Below, piece by piece: positions 1 to 8,339 of a stretch of 64,000 bases of DNA. Source of the stretch: Maribacter aquivivus (GTDB lineage Bacteria > Bacteroidota > Bacteroidia > Flavobacteriales > Flavobacteriaceae); NCBI RefSeq assembly GCF_900142175.1, contig NZ_FQZX01000002.1, positions 911,317 to 975,316 on the forward strand. Direction: 5' to 3'. Under the pieces are notes generated by a model. That model did not search any database, was not told the DNA's origin, and worked only from the letters and a program-made list of their open reading frames with translations. Position numbers and translations under genes: made by a program. Positions within the stretch are counted from its first letter, which is position 1, and every line of letters starts with the position of its first letter.

Positions 1-1
1 A

Positions 2-3000
2 GAAGAAAGTACAGAAAATGGTCGGTATACTACAATGGCAATTGATCCTTCTCAAGATAACGCTGTTCTAAAAAGTAGATCAGCGCCAGGCATCGTTATA
101 GAAGGTCCACCAGGTACAGGAAAAAGTCAAACCATTGTCAATATTATTTCAGATTGTATTGGTAGAAACGAAAAAGTGTTGGTCATTTCTCAAAAGAGAG
201 CTGCAATACAAGTTATTTTAAAAAGATTACAAGCAGTAGGCTTAGATAAAAGAGCCTTGCTTATTACAGATTTAATACGCGACCGCCAACCAATCATACA
301 AGGTATACGAGAACAAATAGCACACTATTATTCTCAACCTTACAATCAACACACCTTAGATAATCTTATACAAAAACGCGAAGATCTCGGAAAAAAAATA
401 GATAGAATAGAAGCTAATCTTGATGTATTATCTCATCAGATTCATCTTGTAGACGATACTTCTGGGTTAAGCTATAGAAATGTACTATCAGAATTGATCG
501 CTATTACTTCGAAAGAATACCTAGAAGTACCTGAACTGAGAATGCTTTTTGAAGATAGCACCAGAGACAAGCTTAACATACATATTGAAGAAATAAGTAG
601 CTTAATAGCAGATTGGGCACCCTCTAATTATGAAGGTAATAATCTTCAAAACCTTCAAGTAACTTCGTTTGATAGTACTACTGAAACAGTATTGACCAAA
701 GATCTTAAAACGTTCTATGAAACAGAAAAAATACGTGTAGACTTTATTAAAGAATCTACTGGAAAACTAGACACCGTTAATGCGGAACATTATAGTCTAT
801 GGTTAGCTTCACATAAGAATGTGTTGATAAACGTATCAAAATCACAAGCTTCGCAAAGTCAACTTTGGCTAAATCTTCTTTATGATGAATTTGATAACCG
901 CTCTATTGGTGAAGATATTCATGACAAGCTTAGTCAATTATTAGAACAAGTAGAGCAGCTTATCTCTAACTTTAAAGACGATAGATTTGCTCATTATTTC
1001 GATACGTTAGATGATGATAAAGTATTGAAATTAAATAAGGTCTGTACTAGTTATTTAAGTACATCTAGTCTAAAAATTATGAATCCTTTTTACTGGATTC
1101 ATAAAGCTCAACTTAAAAAAATAACGAATGAGCATCACCTTCAATTAAATGAAAATACCGTTAAAGAATTACAAGCTGCAGTACACCTTGAAAATAAATT
1201 TAGAGCGTATCGCAAAGAATACGCTCAAAATCTTGTAAAATTAAAGACTAATTCTCTCGAAATAAATGAACCGAGGCGATTGGCTGTAGACATAAAATCA
1301 ACGACTCGAGATTTATCACAAGCAATTTCACTGGTAAGTACCTTACGTAGCTGTCCTGCAAAAGATGAAGCAAGAGCAATACTTGAAACGGGTGATGAGA
1401 ATGCCTATGAAGAGTTCTCTATTGCCTTAGAAAATGCAAGCACGCGCCATCAAAACAGGCAACAATCTTTAGAGAAGTTACAGGTGCTTGAAAAATGGTT
1501 GACACCTAATGCGGTCTCTAATTTTAATCATGCTATAGAACATAATTACAGAGACTTAGACCCTATTACATCGATCATTGCTGATATGGAAAATTTTGTT
1601 GCCTATCAAAAATTTAGAATACGTTTTAACGATAGTCCCGCTCAAAATGAACTGATAGAAATCTTTGCTATTCTTAGAAATTATGAACAAGAATTATCTC
1701 ATTTTTCTAAAGAAAAGTGGTCGTCCGTTATAGGTACTTCGCTTCATCGTGAAGGATTGTTGGCTTGGAAGCAGCGTATTGAAAAAACGTATCCCTCAAT
1801 GCTTATGGCAGAGAGTGAAGTGATCAATAAGATTGGTGATTTAGAAAAAAATCTAAAATCGATGAAAACGCTCAATCGAAATATTCTAGCACTCAACTTC
1901 AATTTTGACAAAATAGATTCTCAATCAGCATGGAATAGTATAACAAGATTGAGAGGTAAGAATTACAAAAAACTTCGTGAATTTATAACGGAAGGCGAAC
2001 CATTAGGATTACTTGAACTAAGACCCGTTTGGCTTATGAATCCTGAGGTGGTTTCTCAAGCATTACCCTTACAGTCCGGTATGTTCGATGTTGTAATTTT
2101 TGATGAGGCATCGCAAATGTTAGTGGATCATGCAATACCCGCATTGTATAGAGGTAAACGGGTAATTATAAGCGGAGACGAAAAACAAATGCCTCCCACA
2201 GGATTTTTTACCAAGAAGATAGAAGACGACGATGATGATACGGATCAGTCAGAACTTGACGAAGATCACTCTGAAGAAGAGCTTGTAAATTATGAAGATG
2301 CGTGGAATAAAAAAGAGGTAAAAGACAGTCCGGATCTGCTGTCCTTGGCAAAAACAGTCTTGCCTACCACTACCCTACAAATACATTATCGTTCGCAATA
2401 CAAGGCACTTATCAATTATTCTAATTACGCATTCTATGATGGTATGTTACATATTCCTGCATATCATCCAAAGGAAGAAATTACCGCTGTAAAACCTTTA
2501 GAAGTACTTCGTGTTAATGGAATTTATGACGAACAGACCAATAGAGACGAAGCGGATACATTAATTGCTTATTTAGCTAAACATTGGACACTTCCTGAAG
2601 ATGAGAGACTGAGTACGGGTATTGTTACCTTCAATAAAAAGCAAGCAGAACTTATTGAAGATATCATTGAAAAACATGCCGTAGAAGATGGTACGTTTGG
2701 TAGAGCCCTTACCATTGCTCGTAACAAGCAGCAAGATGGAGAAGATATGGGGTTCTTTGTTAAAAATGTAGAAAACGTTCAAGGTGATGAGCGAGATATG
2801 ATTTTATTCAGCACTACTTTTGGTATTAACACCTTAGGTTCGTTTCGTAGAAATTTTGGGGCGTTAGGTCATCGCGGTGGCGAACGTCGACTTAATGTAG
2901 CCATCACTAGAGCTCGGAATAAAGTAGTTATTGCAACCTCTATGCCTACACAAGCAATATCTGATATTTTATCTACAGGAAGATTGGCATCTAAACCTAG

Positions 3001-3445
3001 AGATTATATACAAACGTATCTCAATTATGCAGAAATACACTCTAATAATCAAATTGAGATGGCTACCAAAACCTTACGCCTTTTATCTACTAGCGATCAA
3101 CAGCAAATAGCTAAGATCAGAAATGACGGATTCAAAAATATCGTTAAAGCCTATGTGGAGAGTTTGGGTTATGAGACTGTAGAAGACAGTGATAATTCTG
3201 TATTCTATATGGATCTTGCCATTAAAGATAAACAACAAGGTCATTTTGTATTAGGTATAGAATGTGATGCACCTTATAATATGCTTTTAAAACAGGCTCG
3301 TTATAGAGAATTATGGCGCCCAAAAGTATTAAAGAGATCTATTCCACATATACACCGAACAACATCATACCAGTGGCTTGAGAATACTCAAGAGGAACAG
3401 TTAAAACTCAAAAACGCCATAAAAATGGCACTAATACAACATTAA
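2..3445 (+). CDS. SF1 (Upf1-like) helicase with C-terminal MTES_1575-type nuclease domain, 5' truncated
   Basis: The frame is open to the left window edge, so the N-terminus is missing; the first ATG at 35 is internal. Counting from it, Walker A GPPGTGKS is at residues 24-31, Walker B (VVIFDEASQM) near 686-696, motif III (GDEKQMPP) near 714 and the late helicase motifs QGDERDMI and LNVAITRAR near 915 and 953. About 650 mostly helical residues separate the Walker motifs, and an acidic patch lies near 727-750. The last ~100 residues (LGIECDAPY, HIHRTTSYQWL) resemble the restriction-endonuclease-fold MTES_1575 domain that follows DUF4011-type helicases. Such helicase-nucleases are common in defence islands and probably remodel or cut nucleic acid. 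Its stop overlaps the next start by one base. Assignment to SF1 is firm; the biological role is inferred. Confidence 0.85.
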   Translation, partial: EESTENGRYTTMAIDPSQDNAVLKSRSAPGIVIEGPPGTGKSQTIVNIISDCIGRNEKVLVISQKRAAIQVILKRLQAVGLDKRALLITDLIRDRQPIIQGIREQIAHYYSQPYNQHTLDNLIQKREDLGKKIDRIEANLDVLSHQIHLVDDTSGLSYRNVLSELIAITSKEYLEVPELRMLFEDSTRDKLNIHIEEISSLIADWAPSNYEGNNLQNLQVTSFDSTTETVLTKDLKTFYETEKIRVDFIKESTGKLDTVNAEHYSLWLASHKNVLINVSKSQASQSQLWLNLLYDEFDNRSIGEDIHDKLSQLLEQVEQLISNFKDDRFAHYFDTLDDDKVLKLNKVCTSYLSTSSLKIMNPFYWIHKAQLKKITNEHHLQLNENTVKELQAAVHLENKFRAYRKEYAQNLVKLKTNSLEINEPRRLAVDIKSTTRDLSQAISLVSTLRSCPAKDEARAILETGDENAYEEFSIALENASTRHQNRQQSLEKLQVLEKWLTPNAVSNFNHAIEHNYRDLDPITSIIADMENFVAYQKFRIRFNDSPAQNELIEIFAILRNYEQELSHFSKEKWSSVIGTSLHREGLLAWKQRIEKTYPSMLMAESEVINKIGDLEKNLKSMKTLNRNILALNFNFDKIDSQSAWNSITRLRGKNYKKLREFITEGEPLGLLELRPVWLMNPEVVSQALPLQSGMFDVVIFDEASQMLVDHAIPALYRGKRVIISGDEKQMPPTGFFTKKIEDDDDDTDQSELDEDHSEEELVNYEDAWNKKEVKDSPDLLSLAKTVLPTTTLQIHYRSQYKALINYSNYAFYDGMLHIPAYHPKEEITAVKPLEVLRVNGIYDEQTNRDEADTLIAYLAKHWTLPEDERLSTGIVTFNKKQAELIEDIIEKHAVEDGTFGRALTIARNKQQDGEDMGFFVKNVENVQGDERDMILFSTTFGINTLGSFRRNFGALGHRGGERRLNVAITRARNKVVIATSMPTQAISDILSTGRLASKPRDYIQTYLNYAEIHSNNQIEMATKTLRLLSTSDQQQIAKIRNDGFKNIVKAYVESLGYETVEDSDNSVFYMDLAIKDKQQGHFVLGIECDAPYNMLLKQARYRELWRPKVLKRSIPHIHRTTSYQWLENTQEEQLKLKNAIKMALIQH

Positions 3446-4785
3446 TGAGCGGACCTAAAGTAGTACGTATTGTTACACCACAAGAACGTCAAATCATAAA
3501 AGATCGATGGCTCTCACAACTTGCATATGCCTTAAAACGAACTGAAGATTATGCTAGAAATAATAATCTATTAGATATAGATTTGGAGAAAGGCTTAGCA
3601 GAAACCTATGGACATTTTGCCAAATTAACCATTGATGATTACCTGCAAATTGAGCAAGAAGTACCACAACAAATTGAATACTTAAACGCTGAACTACAGA
3701 AATTACAAAAAAAAGTAGCCAGCGAGCGCACCACAGATTGGGATAGCTATAAACATCTAAAGAGTACCCATAACGAGTTGAAAGCACTATCAATAGAAAA
3801 TAATATTGCTATTGAACCTTTTAACGCTCCGAGTATTATTACAAAAAGTCACCTTGCCACATATAAATCGCAAATAGATAATTTATACGAATTACTACAA
3901 AAATCTATCTCTAAGGTTGATGAGTTATCTGAAGAACAATTAGATATGCAGCAACGTTTTTCGCAAGGCGATAGTATGTTATCAGTTACTGCATGGAAAG
4001 CAAAGTTACCGGAAACCAAGTCACGCTTGAAAAAACTAGAAGATACACTCAAAGAAATGTACGTACACGAGATGTCTCAAGATAAAATAAAGGCATTAAT
4101 AGACCGCTGTGGTTTGCTTGATTCAAGCGAAGCAAAATATGAGGTTCAGTTGGATTCTCTAATCATTGACGCTGCAGATTTCACTAAAAATGAACTTGCA
4201 CTCAGAGAAGCTCGAGAAGATTTAAGTAATAGCTTATTACTCATAGAAACACTAGGCGAAGACTTTAAATTTATGGCACAGTGGAGAGAGAAACTCGAAA
4301 ATTCGTCACTTAAAGATTTGTTAGAAACGGCTGCAAAAGCTCGTGAATTTTATAAGAATACTTCAGAAAACCGTATCGCCGAAGCAAGAAGAAAAGCAAT
4401 AAAATCTGCACTTGAAAAAGCAGGTTATACCATAAACGAAACTATGCAAACTGCATGGGTAGAAGATGGTCGCCTGGTCGTAAAAAAGGAGTCAAATTCA
4501 CTTTACGGAGTTGAAATTATGAGTCCAACAAACCTCAGCCGAATACAAGCACGTGTTGTAGCTGACGAAAACCGCAGTAACGAAAGGTCACCGAGTCTTG
4601 ATAAAAATGAAGAAGAAACATGGTGCGATAACATTGACCATATAAGAACCTTATTGGCTGATGAAGATTTTGAAATTATTATTGATAAGATGGAGGAGCC
4701 TGGAGCAATACCACTTAAAGAAGTACCATTAAACAGTGGTTATGCTGCACGCAGTCAGAACGTTGAAAAGAAAAGTAGGAGTTAA
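3445..4785 (+). CDS. Coiled-coil protein beginning SGPKVVRIVT, partner of the helicase
   Basis: This 446-aa cytoplasmic protein has no signal peptide or membrane segment. It starts with a distinctive SGPKVVRIVT stretch, which I recall as a conserved N-terminal signature of uncharacterised bacterial proteins. A long helical, probably coiled-coil region fills residues ~60-330. The C-terminal ~110 residues look globular and carry the signature WVEDGRLVVKK and a later ETWC motif. I recognise no catalytic motif. The start codon overlaps the helicase stop (TAATG), so translation is probably coupled and the two proteins probably act together. It may be a structural or sensor subunit of a helicase-nuclease complex, but that is inference. 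The gene ends 91 bp before a convergent GH5 gene, with no clear terminator between them. Confidence 0.75.
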   Translation: MSGPKVVRIVTPQERQIIKDRWLSQLAYALKRTEDYARNNNLLDIDLEKGLAETYGHFAKLTIDDYLQIEQEVPQQIEYLNAELQKLQKKVASERTTDWDSYKHLKSTHNELKALSIENNIAIEPFNAPSIITKSHLATYKSQIDNLYELLQKSISKVDELSEEQLDMQQRFSQGDSMLSVTAWKAKLPETKSRLKKLEDTLKEMYVHEMSQDKIKALIDRCGLLDSSEAKYEVQLDSLIIDAADFTKNELALREAREDLSNSLLLIETLGEDFKFMAQWREKLENSSLKDLLETAAKAREFYKNTSENRIAEARRKAIKSALEKAGYTINETMQTAWVEDGRLVVKKESNSLYGVEIMSPTNLSRIQARVVADENRSNERSPSLDKNEEETWCDNIDHIRTLLADEDFEIIIDKMEEPGAIPLKEVPLNSGYAARSQNVEKKSRS

Positions 4786-4876
4786 AATGTTTGTTTATAT
4801 TCTTGCTCTATTTTAAAAAATGGCTTAAGCTTTACATATTGCATTTAATTGTCAAAATCCTTTTCTGATTATACCA

Positions 4877-6031
4877 TTACCTCGTAGCATTGACAATAGC
4901 ATCTGCAATTTCTGGGTAAACCCATTCTAATGTGTTCCTATTAAAAAGACCAAATTCATTGGCATTACCATTGTCCCACCAAATGGGACAAATACCGCGT
5001 TCAGCACATATATTAGCGTAAAATTCAGCATGAGATAAACGATCCGCTTCATTGTTTGCAAATGTAGAACCCCATTCACCCATTACTACTGCCCTACTAT
5101 CATTCTCAAACTTATCTTGAATTGTATTAAACTCTTCAGTTAGCTCTGCTTTATCAGCATCTGTACCCCAAGTTGGGTCAGTTCCTGCTAAAGAGAATAA
5201 ATATGGGGAATAACTATGAATTGATGCTATTACATTTTCATCATTATTAGGTACTTGATAATCTTCTAGTACGTTTTCGCCAGTGCCTGCGGCATAAGTA
5301 GAAACCATTATTTTTCGGATTGCATTGTTGCCTTCCGTAGCACGGATTGCATCAACACTTACTTGGTGATATTGATTTACAACATCTCGACCTTCGGCAG
5401 TGCCACCTTCCCATTCTTCAGGAGACCCTTCGTGGCGTGGCTCATTTAAAGTTTCAAAGATTACATAATCTCCATAAGGTTTAAATCTATTAGCTATTTG
5501 TGTCCATGTTTTTGTTAATCGGTCTTTTACTGCCGGTGCATTTTCATACGTAGGTATGATCCACTCATCATCATGATGAACATTGATGATAACATACATG
5601 TCATTATTTAAAGCATAATTTGCAATATCTTCTACCCTATCTAACCAGTCAGATTCTAAAATATAATCAGGTGCTGCGCCTGTATGAAACCTCCAAGTAA
5701 CAGGTAATCTTAAAGTTTTAAATCCTTTTTCAGAAATCGCATCAATCATGGCCTTGGTTGTAAAGGGATTTCCCCATGCTGTCTTATCTACATCTTCAGT
5801 ATCTAAAGTATTACCCAAGTTCCAACCAGAACCCATGTCCAACACAAATTCTTTAGGTGATATATCTCGCATATCACCATTAATAACTTCATTTGGTATA
5901 ACATTATTTTCAGGTGTTTCTAAGCTGTCTGTACCTTCTGAAGTATTATTATTTACTTGATTTTCTGAACTAGAGCATCCTATTAAAATAGTGATACTTA
6001 AAAGAAATAAAAACGGGGAAAAATTTTTCAT
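4877..6031 (-). CDS. Glycoside hydrolase family 5 lipoprotein (endoglucanase-type)
   Basis: This 384-aa protein starts with a lipoprotein signal (lipobox LIGC, Cys19) and an Asn/Ser/Thr-rich linker. The GH5 (beta/alpha)8 domain runs from about residue 58 to the end. Family landmarks are GWNLGNTLD (residues 69-77), the WGNPFTT segment, VHHDD near 151-155, LNEP with the acid/base Glu197, and the nucleophile region VVMGEWGS with Glu319. The WNLGNTLD start is typical of GH5 endo-beta-1,4-glucanases and related xyloglucanases or mannanases, so substrate cannot be fixed from sequence. It is probably surface or periplasm anchored and cuts beta-linked polysaccharide. It is transcribed alone toward the helicase pair. 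A 14-bp dyad (6070-6083) lies upstream. Confidence 0.9.
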   Translation of the reverse strand: MKNFSPFLFLLSITILIGCSSSENQVNNNTSEGTDSLETPENNVIPNEVINGDMRDISPKEFVLDMGSGWNLGNTLDTEDVDKTAWGNPFTTKAMIDAISEKGFKTLRLPVTWRFHTGAAPDYILESDWLDRVEDIANYALNNDMYVIINVHHDDEWIIPTYENAPAVKDRLTKTWTQIANRFKPYGDYVIFETLNEPRHEGSPEEWEGGTAEGRDVVNQYHQVSVDAIRATEGNNAIRKIMVSTYAAGTGENVLEDYQVPNNDENVIASIHSYSPYLFSLAGTDPTWGTDADKAELTEEFNTIQDKFENDSRAVVMGEWGSTFANNEADRLSHAEFYANICAERGICPIWWDNGNANEFGLFNRNTLEWVYPEIADAIVNATR

Positions 6032-6217
6032 TTGTGCCTACTTTTCTAATGAACAAATCGTGTATGCTTACTACTACAGTAGTGACTTGTTTATATATTA
6101 ATGGAATATAAGCAATTAGGAAATAAAATACTATTCAAGACAAATACATCCCTTTTTAAGGCTTCCTAAACTAAAGTAGGATTTACATAATCCTAATGAA
6201 CCCTCGTTGCAAATAAC

Positions 6218-6322
6218 AAAATGAAGGCTATCGCCTTTTCATTTTTTGCTTCCAAAAGCGTCATAAACTATGTTTATGACGCTTTTGGAAACAAAAAATG
6301 AACTGTTCTCACAGTTCATTTT
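6218..6322. repeat. Three consecutive inverted repeats ending in CATTTT
   Basis: Three hairpins follow one another. The first is 6218-6245, AAAATGAAGGC facing GCC and CATTTT with a 2-nt bulge. The second is 6240-6300, with an uninterrupted 19-bp stem (6250-6268 with 6272-6290), one mismatch and a further 9-bp stem, around a 3-nt loop. The third is 6295-6322, a 12-bp perfect stem with a 4-nt loop. All three share outer arms of the type AAAATG/CATTTT. They lie just downstream of tRNA-Pro on the minus strand, between it and the GH5 promoter region. They could be stacked terminators or a small palindromic repeat family. The remaining upstream sequence 6032-6217 shows only AT-rich DNA and a short dyad at 6070-6083. 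Confidence 0.8.
6295..6322 (-). terminator. Probable rho-independent terminator of tRNA-Pro
   Basis: On the minus strand, AAAATGAACTGT pairs perfectly with ACAGTTCATTTT around a GAGA tetraloop, and the RNA continues into a U-run (TTTTTTG). It begins 10 nt beyond the tRNA 3' end. Confidence 0.7.
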
Positions 6323-6331
6323 CTTATTCAG

Positions 6332-6405
6332 TCGGGATGACAGGATTTGAACCTGCGACCACTCGACCCCCAGCCGAGTGCGCTACCGGACTGCGCTACA
6401 TCCCG
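6332..6405 (-). tRNA. tRNA-Pro (anticodon GGG)
   Basis: The minus strand folds into a 74-nt cloverleaf. The 7-bp acceptor stem is CGGGATG/CATCCCG, followed by discriminator A. The D-stem is GCGC/GCGC, the anticodon stem CTCGG/TCGAG carries loop CTGGGGG with anticodon GGG, and the T-arm is GCAGG/CCTGT with TTCAAAT. CCA is not encoded. All stems pair, allowing G-T wobbles. A 14-bp stretch covering its 5' end recurs at 6500-6513. Confidence 0.97.
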
Positions 6406-6457
6406 AAATTTAAATGGAAATTAATCTCCAAAATATTACGTAGTTTTTCAACACCTT

Positions 6458-6513
6458 AAAATGAACTGTAGTGCAGTTTATCCTGAGCGAATTCGAAGGG
6501 CTACATCCCGAAA
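6458..6513. repeat. Intergenic repeat remnant with duplicated tRNA-Pro 5' end
   Basis: AAAATGAACTGT, identical to the arm of the hairpin at 6295-6322, recurs here and forms a small stem AACTG/CAGTT. It is followed by CCTGAGCGAATTCGAAGGG, which resembles the intergenic palindromic repeat CCTGAGCGGAGTCGAAGGG that is widespread in flavobacterial genomes. Then GCTACATCCCGAAA (6500-6513) repeats the tRNA 5' end and flank at 6395-6408 exactly. The arrangement suggests insertion of, or recombination with, a repeat next to the tRNA. Confidence 0.55.
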
Positions 6514-6578
6514 ATTCCGATTGCAAAAATAGAGAAGTTCTTTAGATTAGATTCTATCTTTTATCAAAACTTGAAATT

Positions 6579-7490
6579 CTATCTCAAAGAAACAATCCAG
6601 TCTATCATACGCTCACCCCAATCTTTCAAATGTTCATCATGCAAGCCTAATCCGAAGCCGTGACCGCCTTTTGGATAAATATGCATCGTTGCAGAACCCC
6701 CTTTATCCTTTACCGCTTTATAGAATAACAAGCTATTTTCTACAGGTACTACGGTGTCATCTGTAGCGTGTAGTAAAAAAGTTGGTGGCGTTTGCTCTGT
6801 AACTTGTTTTTCATTCGAAAAATAATCAACTATGTCAATCGTTGGGTTCTCCCCTATTAAATTCTTCTTCGAACCTTGGTGTGTCATTTCGCCAAATGAT
6901 ATTACAGGATACCCCAATGACATAAAATCTGGTCGAGCACTTTCATTATCAATATCATCAACAGCTTTATACACTTTTTCGTTAAAATGTGTTCCCAAGG
7001 TCGATGCTAAATGCCCGCCTGCTGAGAAGCCTATTATTCCTATTTTATCCGACTCAACATTAAATTTTTCTGCATTATTCCTTACCAACCGTATAGCTCT
7101 CTGAGCATCTATTAGTGGTACATATCTTTTATCTTTTTGAGAAACATCAGAAGGCAAACGATACTTTACCACCACCCCTGCAATGCCCTTACTGTTAAAG
7201 AATTTTGCAATATCCGTACCTTCCCAATCATAGGCAAGTATACCATATCCTCCTCCTGGAAAAATTAAAACTGCTTCTCCTGTTGCATCTCGTTTTGATG
7301 GTAAATAAACCTCTATAGTTGGAACTTGAACTTTACTTATTCGTAAAATTTCATTTTGTTCATGTACTTCCTTTTCTAAGCTCTTTATCTGATTAGGGAT
7401 TTCATCTTTTGTCCATAATGGCATAATGGTATCTTGCGCTGCGGTGTTACCCATAACAACAAGCATTAATAACAATAGTATGTTTTTCAT
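6579..7490 (-). CDS. Exported alpha/beta-hydrolase, acetyl-xylan or feruloyl esterase-like
   Basis: This 303-aa protein has a Sec signal peptide ending near NTAAQ (residue ~19). It has the fold of the BD-FAE/esterase-lipase family: an oxyanion-hole segment FPGGGYG (77-83), nucleophile elbow GFSAGG with Ser156, Asp245 in HATDDTVVP and His277 in GGHGFG. These enzymes remove acetyl or feruloyl groups from hemicelluloses or oligosaccharides in the periplasm. It lies 14 bp downstream of the VanX-like lipoprotein gene on the same strand, so the two probably form an operon. The flanking GH5 and GH130 genes support a carbohydrate role. The acyl group and sugar cannot be assigned from sequence. Confidence 0.85.
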   Translation of the reverse strand: MKNILLLLMLVVMGNTAAQDTIMPLWTKDEIPNQIKSLEKEVHEQNEILRISKVQVPTIEVYLPSKRDATGEAVLIFPGGGYGILAYDWEGTDIAKFFNSKGIAGVVVKYRLPSDVSQKDKRYVPLIDAQRAIRLVRNNAEKFNVESDKIGIIGFSAGGHLASTLGTHFNEKVYKAVDDIDNESARPDFMSLGYPVISFGEMTHQGSKKNLIGENPTIDIVDYFSNEKQVTEQTPPTFLLHATDDTVVPVENSLLFYKAVKDKGGSATMHIYPKGGHGFGLGLHDEHLKDWGERMIDWIVSLR

Positions 7491-7504
7491 ATTTAGTCTT
7501 TAGG

Positions 7505-8236
7505 TTATTCACAATCCCATTTAAAATTGGCTATGGGGTCATGCGATGCTCCTTGTAAATTATAATGCCACCACTCGGTTCTTGTGGACCAAAACCCATA
7601 TTTTTCCATGGTTTCTTTAAGTAGCTTTCTATTATCAAGAATGTCTTGGGGCAAGTCAAAATTATCGTGATAGGCGCGCTTTCCAAAAAAATCAAAATCT
7701 GAAGGCATTTTAACCTCCTCATCATCTAAAGTAACCAATGTAATATCTACTGCCCCGCCCTTATTATGAATTGAACCTTTTACAGGGTTTGCCACGTACT
7801 GCGGATTAGGAACAATTTTCCACATTTTATACTGTACTGAATTAGGTCTGTAACAGTCGTAAAATTTAATTTTTACGCCATGCTTTTTAAATTCTTCATT
7901 TGCTTTCAGCAAAGCCTTAACCGTTTTTGCCCTCGTATAGCATTCACCACAATCGTATACCTGCTCTTTCAAGAAATTATTATCTGTAGCGTATCTTAAG
8001 TCATACGCAAAGCCATCACTATAGTCTGCTAATCGAACGAATGTAGTATCTGCAATACCTTCTAGGCTTTTAAACACAGGTTTCTCTACTTTAGGTTCTA
8101 TTATAGAATCTATTACAGTTTCTACGACTTTCTTTGCATTTGTAGCTGTATTTGTATTTTTAACTTCTTCTTTACACCCTAGCGTAAACATAAAAATTGC
8201 CGTTAGTAACAATCCCCAAATTCTATTCTTAAACAT
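7505..8236 (-). CDS. VanX-type D-alanyl-D-alanine dipeptidase lipoprotein (M15D)
   Basis: This 243-aa protein has a lipobox (TLGC, Cys21) and a low-complexity Thr/Val/Glu linker to about residue 55. The M15D peptidase domain follows, with transition-state Arg130 (CYRP), zinc ligands His157 and Asp164 in SIHNKGGAVD, catalytic Glu221 and zinc ligand His224 in EWWHY. Spacing matches VanX (His-x6-Asp, Glu-x2-His). The enzyme should hydrolyse D-Ala-D-Ala or related dipeptides in the periplasm, for peptidoglycan dipeptide recycling. No VanH/VanA ligase genes are nearby, so it is not a glycopeptide-resistance cassette. It is the first gene of the pair with the esterase and diverges from the GH130 gene. 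Confidence 0.9.
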   Translation of the reverse strand: MFKNRIWGLLLTAIFMFTLGCKEEVKNTNTATNAKKVVETVIDSIIEPKVEKPVFKSLEGIADTTFVRLADYSDGFAYDLRYATDNNFLKEQVYDCGECYTRAKTVKALLKANEEFKKHGVKIKFYDCYRPNSVQYKMWKIVPNPQYVANPVKGSIHNKGGAVDITLVTLDDEEVKMPSDFDFFGKRAYHDNFDLPQDILDNRKLLKETMEKYGFWSTRTEWWHYNLQGASHDPIANFKWDCE

Positions 8237-8339
8237 GTTCTAATTTTATTTATGTTTCAAGATACAGATTTTTACTAGAGGTGCTTTATCTTTAAAGTAC
8301 TTTCAATTAGTAATTATCAATTCTATTTAACCAAAAATC

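Noticed and set aside
7505..8236. VanX-like gene as a vancomycin-resistance cassette
   Set aside because: No VanA-type ligase, VanH dehydrogenase or VanRS pair is nearby, and it is a lipoprotein in a carbohydrate cluster.
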